From positions 68,354-132,353 of the forward strand of contig CAXSZX010000011.1 of NCBI GenBank assembly GCA_964242115.1: a DNA stretch of 64,000 bases. The letters run 5' to 3'. The notes under the pieces were generated by a model, which saw nothing but the letters and a program-made list of their open reading frames with translations, was not told the DNA's origin and did not search any database. The translations under genes and the position numbers were made by a program. Shown piece by piece: positions 43,034 to 51,208 of the stretch. Every line of letters begins with the position of its first letter. Positions within the stretch are counted from its first letter, which is position 1. This DNA is from BOG-908 sp964242115 (GTDB lineage Bacteria; Pseudomonadota; Alphaproteobacteria; Acetobacterales; Acetobacteraceae).

Positions 43034-43563
43034 GCTGCCTCACTGTCACCCCAGACACCGCGCCCGGCCAGCCCGAGCTGCGCACGGAGGATCCCGAGGC
43101 CATCGCCACCGCGCTGTCCACCATCGGCGTCCGGTTCGAGCGCTGGACGCAGACCGTGCAGGTGGAGCCGGAGGCGCCGTCCGAGGTGATCCTGGACGCC
43201 TACCGGCCGCATCTGGACGCGCTGATGAACGGCGCCGGCTCGGCTGACGTGCTGCGCCTGCGCCCCGGCAACGAGGCCTACCCCGCGATGCGGCAGAAAT
43301 TCCTCGACGAGCACGTTCACACCGAGGACGAGGTGCGCTTTTTTGTCTCCGGTGGTGGCCACTTCATCCTGCACACGGATGGGCGAGTGTACGACGCGCA
43401 TTGCACGCAGGGCGACCTGATCAGCGTGCCGTCAGGCGTGAAACACTGGTTCGATGCCGGGGTGGAGCCGAATGCGACGGTGCTTCGGGTGTACTCGGAC
43501 ACCAGCGGGTGGACGCCGCATTATACGGGCGACGCGATCAGCTCGCGGTTTCCGGCAGCGTGA
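43030..43563 (+). CDS. mtnD: Acireductone dioxygenase
   Basis: A 177-residue cupin that oxidises the acireductone made in methionine salvage. Metal ligands are in the HVHTEDEVRFFVSGGGHF motif (His, His, Glu at about 96-101) and a distal His in PSGVKHWFDAG. The ATG at 43030 overlaps the mtnB stop. The metal (Fe or Ni) sets the products and cannot be read from sequence. Confidence 0.93.
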   Translation: MSCLTVTPDTAPGQPELRTEDPEAIATALSTIGVRFERWTQTVQVEPEAPSEVILDAYRPHLDALMNGAGSADVLRLRPGNEAYPAMRQKFLDEHVHTEDEVRFFVSGGGHFILHTDGRVYDAHCTQGDLISVPSGVKHWFDAGVEPNATVLRVYSDTSGWTPHYTGDAISSRFPAA

Positions 43564-43690
43564 AGCAAGCGCTTCTTCGAGAGAAGGAAGCAAAACGCCT
43601 TTTTCAGCGCTGTCGTGGACACTCCGGCAACGCGCGCCCAGGTAGCAAAGGTCTTTTGTTGTCTTTCAAAAAAGAACCGTTTTCTTGATT
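43564..43690 (+). repeat. Intergenic palindromic element, copy 25 (forward)
   Basis: It begins at the base after the mtnD stop. Left arm CTTCTTCGAGAGAAGGAAGC, core CTGTCGTGGACACTCC, right arm GTTGTCTTTCAAAAAAGAACC. It ends next to the mtnC TTG start and separates mtnD from mtnC. Confidence 0.85.
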
Positions 43691-44404
43691 TTGTCAGCCA
43701 TAGTCACCGACATCGAAGGCACCACCACGCCCATCGCTTTCGTCCAAGACGAACTGTTCCCCTACGCCCGCGCCCGCCTGCCGGCTTTCCTGCAAACGCA
43801 CGCGGACAGCCCCGAAGTTGCCGCCTGTGTGGCAGAAGCGCAGGGTTTATCCGATGGTCGTCCGGTTCTGGACGCGCTGCTCGCCTGGATGGACGACAAC
43901 GCCAAGGTGGCGCCGCTGAAGGCGCTGCAGGGGCTGATCTGGGCCGACGGTTACGCCAGCGGCGAGCTGGTCGGCCGGCTCTACCCCGACGTGGCGCCCG
44001 CTTTGCGCGAGTGGCACGCGCGTGGCTTGCACCTGGCTATCTACTCGTCAGGTTCGGAGGCGGCACAGCGGCTGATCTTCGCTCATTCGGACGCCGGCGA
44101 CCTGTCAGGCTGTTTCGGCTCCTTTTTCGACACGCGCGTGGGCGCCAAACGCGAACCGGACAGCTACCGACGGATCAGCGAGCGCATCGCCGTTCCGGCT
44201 GGAGAGACGCTGTTCCTTTCGGACGTGGAGGCGGAGCTGGACGCGGCAGCGCTGGCAGGCATGCTGACGACCCAACTTGTGCGGCCGCAAGACGGCACAG
44301 TGCGCTCGTCCCGCCATCCGGCGGACGTGGATTTCACCGCGGTAGGCAACCGAATCGCTAGCCTGTTGCCGGCCCGCACCGATATTGCCGAGTCCCGCCG
44401 CTGA
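43685..44404 (+). CDS. mtnC: Enolase-phosphatase E1
   Basis: A 239-residue HAD-superfamily phosphatase that enolises and dephosphorylates the diketone intermediate of methionine salvage, just before MtnD. It has AIVTDIEGTTTPIAFVQDELFPYAR at the N-terminus, the HAD motif II in IYSSGSEAAQRL, and LFLSDVEAELDAAALAGM near the C-terminus. TTG at 43685 or the TTG at 43691 are both possible starts; no ATG is available. A palindromic element lies between mtnD and mtnC. Confidence 0.9.
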   Translation: MILSAIVTDIEGTTTPIAFVQDELFPYARARLPAFLQTHADSPEVAACVAEAQGLSDGRPVLDALLAWMDDNAKVAPLKALQGLIWADGYASGELVGRLYPDVAPALREWHARGLHLAIYSSGSEAAQRLIFAHSDAGDLSGCFGSFFDTRVGAKREPDSYRRISERIAVPAGETLFLSDVEAELDAAALAGMLTTQLVRPQDGTVRSSRHPADVDFTAVGNRIASLLPARTDIAESRR

Positions 44405-44540
44405 ATCGGCCGACAACCCCAGATTTTGTGTCGCCTGCGAAGTTGTCCACAAGTTTTTGTGGCGCACCGGTTGAGTCGGCCCACGAACTGCGTCAGGGTA
44501 GCTACATCATCTAGTGGCTGAGCCCGCAAGGAGACCCAAG

Positions 44541-45035
44541 ATGGAGTGGAACGACGAGACGATTGGACGCCTGCGTTCGCTCTGGGCGGAGGGTCACTCG
44601 ACGGCCGAGATAGGCCGCCGCATGGGTGTCTCGAAGAACGCCGTGGTGGGCAAGGCGCACCGGCTGAACCTGTCCTCGCGCCCGTCGCCGATCCGTCGCG
44701 ACGGCGAGAAGACGCCGCGCCGTCGCCAGCCACGCCGCGTGCACGGCTCCACGCTGCCTGCGCTGCCCGCCACCACCGCGCCGATGCCGGTGCTGGAGCA
44801 GGCGCCGCGCCTGGCCGAACGCGCGCCTGTGGAGCGGCCCGCGCCGGTGCTTCGCGCCGTGCCGGCGTCGCGGCCTGGTGCGAGGGTGACGCCGTGCTGC
44901 TGGCCGATCGGCGAGCCCGGAACACGAAGTTTTCGATTCTGCGACGTGGATTCGGTGGCCGGCAAGCCTTACTGCACCGAGCACTCGGCACTGGCTTACG
45001 TGAGGGTTCGGGATCGGCGGGAGGACGCAGCGTAA
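44541..45035 (+). CDS. gcrA: GcrA cell-cycle regulator
   Basis: A 164-residue protein of the GcrA family, which in Caulobacter activates cell-cycle genes from methylated promoters together with sigma-70. The N-terminal helix-turn-helix is complete: MEWNDETIGRLRSLWAEGHSTAEIGRRMGVSKNAVVGKAHRLNL. A Pro/Arg-rich linker precedes the C-terminal RNA polymerase-contacting domain (CCWPIGEPGTRSFRFCDVDSVAGKPYCTEHSALAY), with its conserved CxWP and Cys residues. AAGGAG lies ahead of the ATG. It is monocistronic and converges with nusG. Confidence 0.93.
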   Translation: MEWNDETIGRLRSLWAEGHSTAEIGRRMGVSKNAVVGKAHRLNLSSRPSPIRRDGEKTPRRRQPRRVHGSTLPALPATTAPMPVLEQAPRLAERAPVERPAPVLRAVPASRPGARVTPCCWPIGEPGTRSFRFCDVDSVAGKPYCTEHSALAYVRVRDRREDAA

Positions 45036-45170
45036 GAAAGCAAGGCCTTCTTTTCTGAAGAAAAGAAGCAAAAGACTTTTGGTCCGGCTGTCGCGCTTTT
45101 TTCCGGCAGCGTGCGCCTAGGGGAACAAAAGTTTTTTGGTTCTTTTTTTCAAAAAAAAACCGCTTTCTTA
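45036..45170 (+). repeat. Intergenic palindromic element, copy 26 (forward, fills a convergent gap)
   Basis: It runs from the gcrA stop to the nusG stop with almost no other sequence. Type II left arm, CTGTCGCGC core, right arm GGTTCTTTTTTTCAAAAAAAAACC. Confidence 0.92.
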
Positions 45171-45698
45171 CACTTTCTCGACCTGCCCGTACTCCAGCTC
45201 GACCGGCGTCGACCGCCCGAAGATCGAAACCGACACCTTCAGGCGTCCCTTCTCCTCGTCGATCTCCTCGACCGTGCCGTTGAAGCTGGTGAACGGCCCG
45301 TCGGCCACGCGCACCTGCTCGCCGACCTCGAAGATGATGCTGCGGCGCGGGTGGTCCACGCCTTCCTGTGCCTGCTTCATGATCCGCTCGGCTTCCGCCT
45401 CGCTGATCGGGCTAGGGCGCAGCTTGGTGCCCAGGAAGCCGGTAACCTTGGGTGTGTTCTTGATAAGATGCCAGGCGTCGTCGGTCAGCTCCATCTTCAC
45501 CAGCACGTAGCCGGGGAAGAACTTGCGTTCCGCGTTAATCTTCTGGCCGCGGCGCACTTCGACCACCTCTTCGGAGGGCACCAGCACCTCGTCGATGTGA
45601 TCGGCCAGGCCCTTCTGCTCGGCCTGCTCCTTGATGGCGACAGCAATCTTCTTCTCGAACCCGGAGTAGACGTGGACGACGTACCAGCGCTTGGCCAT
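45168..45698 (-). CDS. nusG: Transcription termination/antitermination protein NusG
   Basis: A 176-residue transcription factor that binds RNA polymerase and couples it to Rho or ribosomes. The NGN domain starts MAKRWYVVHVYSGFEKKIA and includes ERKFFPGYVLVKM and GFLGTK. A KOW motif follows (VRVADGPFTSFNGTVEEIDEEKGRLKVSVSIFGR). secE lies 28 bases upstream. The usual downstream rplK is not present: the next gene is convergent gcrA. Confidence 0.96.
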   Translation of the reverse strand: MAKRWYVVHVYSGFEKKIAVAIKEQAEQKGLADHIDEVLVPSEEVVEVRRGQKINAERKFFPGYVLVKMELTDDAWHLIKNTPKVTGFLGTKLRPSPISEAEAERIMKQAQEGVDHPRRSIIFEVGEQVRVADGPFTSFNGTVEEIDEEKGRLKVSVSIFGRSTPVELEYGQVEKV

Positions 45699-45726
45699 GT
45701 GTGGTCTCTTTGAATCCTGTGTGGTG

Positions 45727-45936
45727 TCAGCCCGGGCCGGCGCCGAGGAAGAGCTGACGCACGAGCGCGCCGGCTGCGAGGTCGATGACGAAGAAGAAGA
45801 TCGCGGTGACGGTGGCCATGGCCAGCACCAGGCCGGTGGTGACCAGCGTTTCCTTGCGGCCGGGCCAGGTGACCTTGGCAGCCTCGGCACGGACTTCGCG
45901 GACGAACTTTGCTGGGGCGAGCGCCAAGACGGGCAT
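45727..45936 (-). CDS. secE: Preprotein translocase subunit SecE
   Basis: A 69-residue single-pass SecE with a cytosolic amphipathic helix (KFVREVRAEAAKVTWPGRKETL, including the conserved KVTWP) and a transmembrane helix (TTGLVLAMATVTAIFFFVIDLAAGALV). It clamps the SecY channel. Located between tRNA-Trp and nusG, as in most bacteria. Confidence 0.95.
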   Translation of the reverse strand: MPVLALAPAKFVREVRAEAAKVTWPGRKETLVTTGLVLAMATVTAIFFFVIDLAAGALVRQLFLGAGPG

Positions 45937-46002
45937 CCTTTGGTGACGGCGGACAGAGAAGCGGCGGGCAGAACCAAGACAGTACGAAAGGGGCGTGATG
46001 CG

Positions 46003-46079
46003 TGGCAGGGGTGGAGGGTCTCGAACCCCCAGCCTCCGGTTTTGGAGACCGGCGCTCTAGCCAATTGAGCTACACCCCT
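46003..46079 (-). tRNA. tRNA-Trp (anticodon CCA)
   Basis: The minus strand reads AGGGGTG in the acceptor stem, TAGCTC in the D-arm, GGTCTCCAAAACC in the anticodon arm (loop CTCCAAA, anticodon CCA), GGGGGTTCGAGACCC in the T-arm, and CACCCCT-G with encoded CCA. All stems pair. It precedes secE on the same strand. Confidence 0.96.
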
Positions 46080-46144
46080 ACGGTGCCGCTGAGGGCAACG
46101 CGCGAGCGGCGTATGAAGAATGCCACGGGAGTTGTGTCAAGAGC

Positions 46145-46300
46145 AGGAGGAAGGAAGGCCTTCTTTTTCGAGAAAAAGAAGCAAAAAGCTTTTACGACGG
46201 CTGTCGCGGACGGCTGAAACGACTCGCCTCAACCCGGCACATCCGACGAGAGCAAAAGTTTTTTGGTTCTTCTTTTCAAAAAAGAACCGCTTGCCTTGCC
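46145..46300 (+). repeat. Intergenic palindromic element, copy 27 (forward)
   Basis: A near-consensus copy between the divergent tRNA-Trp and tRNA-Gly genes. Type II left arm, CTGTCGCGGACGGCTG core, a long spacer, and right arm GGTTCTTCTTTTCAAAAAAGAACC. Confidence 0.93.
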
Positions 46301-46328
46301 TGAAGCCGCCAGTAATCTCCGGCGCAGC

Positions 46329-46402
46329 GCGGGTGTAGCATAGTGGTAATGCTCTAGCCTTCCAAGCTAGCTAGGAGGGTTCGATTCCCTTCACCCGCTC
46401 CA
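46329..46402 (+). tRNA. tRNA-Gly (anticodon TCC)
   Basis: Acceptor GCGGGTG pairs with CACCCGC, discriminator T, encoded CCA. The anticodon arm is CTAGCCTTCCAAGCTAG (loop CTTCCAA, anticodon TCC), and the T-arm contains GGTTCGATTCC. Divergent from tRNA-Trp. Confidence 0.95.
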
Positions 46403-46407
46403 GCCTT

Positions 46408-46459
46408 TTTACGCGCGCTTTACGCGTTCGCGGCACCTCTCGCATCGCAGCTTTACGCG
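46408..46459 (+). promoter_or_regulatory. Three direct TTTACGCG repeats upstream of the kdp genes
   Basis: TTTACGCG occurs at 46408-46415, 46419-46426 and 46452-46459, between tRNA-Gly and the first kdp reading frame. Spacing between repeat starts is 11 and 33 bases, i.e. one and three helix turns, which suits cooperative binding of a regulator. KdpE as the binder is only a possibility; the first repeat could instead belong to the tRNA terminator. Confidence 0.35.
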
Positions 46460-46503
46460 CGCGTCGCCTACTCATCCGCTGTGGCGCGGAGGAGGCGCCG
46501 GCG

Positions 46504-46587
46504 ATGGATGACGTGATCGCGATCGTTTTGGGCGCGGGGGCTATCCTGGTGATGGCCGCCTATGCCGCGCTGTGCGAGCGGATCTGA
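46504..46587 (+). CDS. 27-residue membrane micro-protein upstream of kdpF
   Basis: The short frame encodes MDDVIAIVLGAGAILVMAAY followed by AALCERI, one hydrophobic helix and a polar CERI tail. A strong GGAGGAGG ribosome binding site lies before its ATG. Its stop overlaps the kdpF start (TGATG), so the two are coupled. I recall similar single-helix proteins ending CERL before kdpF in other Alphaproteobacteria, from memory only. It may be an additional small Kdp subunit. Confidence 0.75.
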   Translation: MDDVIAIVLGAGAILVMAAYAALCERI

Positions 46588-46673
46588 TGCTCGACCTGGT
46601 GCTTGGCGGCTGCGTCTCGGCGCTGATGCTCGTCTACCTGGTGTGGGCGCTGGTCCGCCCTGAAGATTTCTGA
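46587..46673 (+). CDS. kdpF: K(+)-transporting ATPase subunit KdpF
   Basis: A 28-residue single-helix peptide (MLDLVLGGCVSALMLVYLVW and ALVRPEDF), matching KdpF, which stabilises the KdpABC complex. The YLxxALxxPExF ending is the family signature. It starts at the overlapping TGATG and precedes kdpA by 10 bases. Confidence 0.88.
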   Translation: MLDLVLGGCVSALMLVYLVWALVRPEDF

Positions 46674-46683
46674 GGAAAATCAG

Positions 46684-48393
46684 ATGAGTTTGATCGGCTG
46701 GGCGCAGATCGCGCTCGTGCTGGCGCTGGTGTTTGCGTCGGCCTTTCCGCTGGGCGCCTACATGGCCGCCCTGTTCACCGGCAAGCGCACCTGGCTGACG
46801 CCGGTGCTGGGCCCGGTGGAACGCGGCTTTTACGCGGTGGCCGGCGTGGACCCGCGCCGCGGCATGGGCTGGAAGGAATACGCGTTTGCACTGATCCTGC
46901 TGAACGCGCTCCACTTCCTGCTGCTGTATGCCATCCTGCGGCTGCAGGGCGTGCTGCCGTTCAATCCGCAGCACGTGGCCGGCATGTCGCCGCGGCTGGC
47001 GTTCAACACGGCGGCAAGTTTCGTCACGAACACGAACTGGCAGGCATACTCGCCGGAAAGCCAGATCAGCTACGGCGCGCAGATGTTCGGGCTGACGGTG
47101 CACAACTTCCTCAGTGCGGCTACCGGTATCGCCGCGGCCGTCGCCGTGGTGCGCGCGTTCACCGGCAGCGCGCTCACCTCGCTGGGAAATTTCTACGTCG
47201 ATCTGACACGCATCACGCTGTACTTGCTTTTGCCAGTGTGCATCGTCGCCGGCGTGGTGCTGCTGGCCGCCGGCGTGCCGGAGACGCTGTCGGCCTACGC
47301 CACCGCGCATACGCTAGAGGGCGGTTCGCAGACGATCGCCTACGGACCGGTGGCGTTTCAGGAGGCGATCAAGGAGTTCGGCACCAACGGCGGCGGCTTC
47401 TTCAACGCCAACAGCGCGCATCCGTTCGAGAACCCGTCCGCGCTGACCAACGTGCTGGAGAACTGGCTGCTGCTCTCCATTCCGTTCGCACTCGCGATCA
47501 TGCTCGGCCACATGGTGGGCGAGAAGAAGCAGGGCCGCGCGCTGTTCTACGCGATGGCGATCCTGCTGACGCTGGCCATCGCCGGCACCTACGCGGCCGA
47601 AGCCGGCGGCAACCCGCTGCTGGCGCATGCCGGCGCCAGCCAGGCGATGGGCAACATGGAAGGCAAGGAGGTGCGCTTCGGCGTGCCGCTGTCCTCCGCG
47701 TTCAACACCAGCGCAACCGGGACTTCCACGGGTGCCGTGGACAGCTTTACCGACAGCTACACGCCGCTTGGCGGTTTGGTGCCGATGTTCCTGATGCAGT
47801 TGGGCGAGGTCACGCCGGGCGGCGTGGGCTCCGGCCTCTACACCATCGTGGTGTTCGCGCTGCTGTCCGTGTTCGTGGCCGGGCTGATGGTCGGGCGCAC
47901 GCCGGAATACCTGGGCAAGAAGGTGCAGGCGAAGGAGATCAAGCTGGCGATGCTGGCGGTGCTGATCCTCACGCTGTTCATCCTCGGCGGTGCGGGCTTG
48001 TCGCTGGTGTTGCCGAACGGGTTGTCGTCGCTGAGTGCCGCGGGGCCGCACGGTTTGTCGGAGATGCTGTACGCCTGGTCGTCGGCGACGGAGAATAACG
48101 GCAGTGCGATGGCGGGGCTATCGGCGGATACGCGCTGGCTGGATTACGGGCTTGGGCTGGCGATGATCTTCGGGCGGTTCGCGTTCATGATCCCGGTGCT
48201 TGCGATCGCCGGCTCGCTGGCGGCAAAGCCGAAGTTGCCGCCCAGCGCTGGCACGTTTCCGACGACAGGGCCGCTGTTCGTCGGGCTGCTGATGGGCGTG
48301 ATCATCATTCTGGGTGGTTTGCAGTTCATGCCGGCTGACGCGCTAGGGCCGATGGCGGATCATTTCGCTATGCTTGCTGGCAAGACGTTTTAG
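46684..48393 (+). CDS. kdpA: Potassium-transporting ATPase subunit KdpA
   Basis: A 569-residue, multi-pass potassium-binding subunit of the Kdp high-affinity uptake pump. The four selectivity-filter-like loops are visible: AASFVTNTNWQAYSPES, EFGTNGGGFFNANSAHPFENP, SAFNTSATGTSTGA and the region around WSSATENNGSAMAGL. Length is normal (about 557). GAGGAAAATCAG gives the ribosome binding site. A palindromic element separates it from kdpB. Confidence 0.95.
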   Translation: MSLIGWAQIALVLALVFASAFPLGAYMAALFTGKRTWLTPVLGPVERGFYAVAGVDPRRGMGWKEYAFALILLNALHFLLLYAILRLQGVLPFNPQHVAGMSPRLAFNTAASFVTNTNWQAYSPESQISYGAQMFGLTVHNFLSAATGIAAAVAVVRAFTGSALTSLGNFYVDLTRITLYLLLPVCIVAGVVLLAAGVPETLSAYATAHTLEGGSQTIAYGPVAFQEAIKEFGTNGGGFFNANSAHPFENPSALTNVLENWLLLSIPFALAIMLGHMVGEKKQGRALFYAMAILLTLAIAGTYAAEAGGNPLLAHAGASQAMGNMEGKEVRFGVPLSSAFNTSATGTSTGAVDSFTDSYTPLGGLVPMFLMQLGEVTPGGVGSGLYTIVVFALLSVFVAGLMVGRTPEYLGKKVQAKEIKLAMLAVLILTLFILGGAGLSLVLPNGLSSLSAAGPHGLSEMLYAWSSATENNGSAMAGLSADTRWLDYGLGLAMIFGRFAFMIPVLAIAGSLAAKPKLPPSAGTFPTTGPLFVGLLMGVIIILGGLQFMPADALGPMADHFAMLAGKTF

Positions 48394-48531
48394 GAAAAGC
48401 GCTTCTTTTTCGAGAAAAAGAAGCAAAAAGCTTTTGTTCCGGCTGTCGCGGAGTCTCCTGAATAGTCCGCGACAGCCGTAGTAAAAGTTTTTTGGTTCTT
48501 TTTTTCAAAAAAGAACTTCTTTCTTTCTGGG
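48394..48531 (+). repeat. Intergenic palindromic element, copy 28 (forward, between kdpA and kdpB)
   Basis: It begins at the base after the kdpA stop and ends ten bases before kdpB. Type II left arm, complete core with CTGTCGCGGAGTC and its mirror GTCCGCGACAGCC, and type I right arm. It is nearly a perfect 138-bp inverted structure inside a single operon. Confidence 0.95.
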
Positions 48532-48540
48532 GTTACGTAA

Positions 48541-50580
48541 ATGGCCACCGCCAAAGCCGACACCATCGCCCTCTTCGACCGCAGCATCATCCTGCGCGCC
48601 GTGGGCGACAGCTTCACCAAGCTCAACCCGTTGCAGCTGATGCGCAACCCGGTGATTTTCGTCACCGAGATCGTCGCCACGCTCACCACGTTCATCGGCG
48701 CCGAAGCGCTGATACGCGGCACGCCGGCCGCCTTTGCCATCGCGGTCGCCGCGTGGCTGTGGCTGACCGTGCTGTTTGCCACCTTCGCCGAAGCGGTCGC
48801 CGAGGGCCGCGGGCGTGCACGTGCGGAAAGTCTGCGCCGCGCGCGCACGGACACGATGGCCAAGCTGCTGGCCAACGGCCGCGACCGCACGTTGCACACG
48901 CCGACGCCGGCGACCTCGCTGCAGGCCGGCGACCTGGTGCTGTGCGAGATCAACGACCTGATCCCGTCGGACGGCGAGATCGTGCAGGGCATCGCCAGCG
49001 TCAACGAGTCCGCGATCACCGGCGAGTCGGCACCCGTCATCCGTGAGGCCGGCGGCGACAGATCGGCGGTGACCGGCGGCACGCAGGTGGTGTCCGACTG
49101 GCTGGTGATCCGCATCACCGCGGATCCCGGACAGACCTTCATCGACCGCATGATCAAGCTCGTGGAAGGTGCCGAACGCCGCAAGACGCCGAACGAGATC
49201 GCGCTCGACATCCTGCTGGCCGGGCTGACGGTGATCTTCCTGATCGCTGTCGTCACACTCGTCGGTTTTGCCAAGTACTCGGCCACGCCGTTGCCGATTC
49301 CGGTGCTGGCGGCACTGCTGGTGACGCTGATCCCGACGACCATCGGCGGGCTGCTGTCGGCCATCGGCATCGCCGGCATGGACCGGCTGATCCGGTTCAA
49401 CGTGGTGGCCACCAGCGGCCGCGCGGTGGAAGCCGCCGGCGACGTGGACGCGTTGCTGCTCGACAAGACCGGCACCATCACTTTCGGCAACCGCATGGCG
49501 GCGGGGCTGTATCCTGCACCTGGCGTGAACGATCGTGATCTGGCCGAAGCCGCCGCCTACGCCAGCCTTGGCGACGAGACGCCGGAAGGCCGCTCCATCG
49601 TCACCTACGTGCGTGACCGGCACGGCATCAACCTCGAGGTGCCGGCCGACGCCAACATCATCCCGTTCACCGCCAACACGCGCGTGTCGGGCCTGGATTC
49701 TGGCGGGCATTGCTGGCGCAAGGGTGCGGTGGACAGCCTGCTGAAGCTCGGCGAGCTCGCCGCACCGGCCGCGTTCACGCAATCCGTGGAGCGCGTCTCG
49801 CGCGCCGGCAGCACGCCGCTGGCGGTGATGCAGGACGGCCGGCTGATGGGCGTGATCGAGCTGAAGGACATCGTCAAACCGGGCATACGCGAGCGCTTCG
49901 CCGAGCTGCGGCGCATGGGCATCCGCACCATCATGGTGACCGGCGACAACAAGGTGACCGCGGCCGCGATCGCAACGGAAGCCGGCGTGGACGACTTCCT
50001 CGCCGAGGCCACGCCGCAGGACAAGCTCGCCTACATCCGCAAGACGCAGGCAGAGGGCCGCCTGGTGGCGATGTGCGGTGACGGCACCAACGACGCGCCG
50101 GCACTCGCACAGGCCGACGTGGGCGTGGCGATGCAGACCGGCACGCAGGCGGCACGCGAGGCCGGCAACATGGTCGACCTCGATAGCGATCCTACCAAGC
50201 TGATCGAGATCGTCGAGATCGGCAAGCAGCTGCTGATCACCCGTGGCTCGCTCACCACGTTCAGCATCGCCAACGACATCTCGAAATACTTCGCGATCCT
50301 GCCGGCGATCTTCGTGGCGACGTATCCGGAGCTCGGCGCGCTGAACATCATGCACCTCTCCACGCCGCAAAGTGCGATCATGTCGGCGGTCATCTTCAAC
50401 GCGCTGATCATCGTGGCGCTCGTGCCGCTGGCATTGCGAGGTGTAAAATTCCGCGCGGTGGGCGCGGCCGCCCTGCTGCAGCGCAACCTGCTGATCTACG
50501 GCCTGGGCGGCATCGTCGCTCCCTTTGTCGGCATCAAGGCTATCGACCTGGTGCTGACAACCCTGCACATCTTTGCCTGA
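48541..50580 (+). CDS. kdpB: Potassium-transporting P-type ATPase subunit KdpB
   Basis: A 679-residue P-type ATPase that energises potassium uptake. It has GESAPVIRE (with the Ser that is phosphorylated for inhibition in E. coli lying in TGESA), the phosphorylation site LLDKTGTITFGN (Asp at about 307), MVTGDNKVTAAAIA, and GDGTNDAPALAQADVG. The membrane helices are normal. kdpC starts 10 bases downstream. Confidence 0.96.
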   Translation: MATAKADTIALFDRSIILRAVGDSFTKLNPLQLMRNPVIFVTEIVATLTTFIGAEALIRGTPAAFAIAVAAWLWLTVLFATFAEAVAEGRGRARAESLRRARTDTMAKLLANGRDRTLHTPTPATSLQAGDLVLCEINDLIPSDGEIVQGIASVNESAITGESAPVIREAGGDRSAVTGGTQVVSDWLVIRITADPGQTFIDRMIKLVEGAERRKTPNEIALDILLAGLTVIFLIAVVTLVGFAKYSATPLPIPVLAALLVTLIPTTIGGLLSAIGIAGMDRLIRFNVVATSGRAVEAAGDVDALLLDKTGTITFGNRMAAGLYPAPGVNDRDLAEAAAYASLGDETPEGRSIVTYVRDRHGINLEVPADANIIPFTANTRVSGLDSGGHCWRKGAVDSLLKLGELAAPAAFTQSVERVSRAGSTPLAVMQDGRLMGVIELKDIVKPGIRERFAELRRMGIRTIMVTGDNKVTAAAIATEAGVDDFLAEATPQDKLAYIRKTQAEGRLVAMCGDGTNDAPALAQADVGVAMQTGTQAAREAGNMVDLDSDPTKLIEIVEIGKQLLITRGSLTTFSIANDISKYFAILPAIFVATYPELGALNIMHLSTPQSAIMSAVIFNALIIVALVPLALRGVKFRAVGAAALLQRNLLIYGLGGIVAPFVGIKAIDLVLTTLHIFA

Positions 50581-50590
50581 GGAACACACG

Positions 50591-51208
50591 ATGGTTTCGC
50601 ACATCCGCCCGGTGGTCGTGATGATCGCCCTGTTCACCCTGCTGACGGGCATCGTCTTCCCGGTGGGCTTCGTCGAGCTGGGACAGCTCGCGTTCCCGTC
50701 GCAGGCCAACGGCAGCATGATCGTCCGCAACGGCCAGGCGGTCGGCTCCCGCCTCCTCGGCCAGGACTTCACCAGCGACAAATACCTGCACGGCCGCCCC
50801 TCCGCGCTGATGGGTGCCGACCCGAAGGACTCCTCCAAGCAGGTGCCCACCCCCTACGACGCGAGCGAGTCCGGCGCGTCCAACCTCTCGCCCACGTCGA
50901 AGACTTTGGTGGATCGCGTGACCGGGGACGTGGCCAAGATCGGCGTCAGGAACGTGCCGGCCGACATGGTGACGACGTCCGCCTCCGGGCTCGATCCCGA
51001 CGTCTCGCCGGAGGACGCGGCGTTGCAGGTGTCGCGCGTGGCCAAGGCGCGCGGCCTGTCGCCGGACGCGGTGCAGGCCATCGTGGCGGCGCACACGCAT
51101 GGGCCGGAACTCGGGTTCATCGGGGCGGCGCGGGTGAACGTGCTGGAGACGAACCTGGCGCTGGATGATGCGGGTGGGGAGAAGGCTACGACGATTGGAG
51201 CAAGGTAG
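50591..51208 (+). CDS. kdpC: Potassium-transporting ATPase subunit KdpC
   Basis: A 205-residue subunit with one N-terminal transmembrane helix (VVVMIALFTLLTGIVFPVGF) and a periplasmic domain (GSMIVRNGQAVGSRLLGQDF, YLHGRPSA, SGASNLSPTSKTLVDRV, VPADMVTTSASGLDPDVSPEDAALQVSRVAKARGL). It assists K+ binding by KdpABC. No kdpD/kdpE pair follows: the next gene is convergent. Confidence 0.95.
   Translation: MVSHIRPVVVMIALFTLLTGIVFPVGFVELGQLAFPSQANGSMIVRNGQAVGSRLLGQDFTSDKYLHGRPSALMGADPKDSSKQVPTPYDASESGASNLSPTSKTLVDRVTGDVAKIGVRNVPADMVTTSASGLDPDVSPEDAALQVSRVAKARGLSPDAVQAIVAAHTHGPELGFIGAARVNVLETNLALDDAGGEKATTIGAR

Noticed and set aside
48505..50850. 781-codon minus-strand frame opposite kdpB and kdpC
   Set aside because: Shadow of the kdp genes; Arg/His-rich with no domain.
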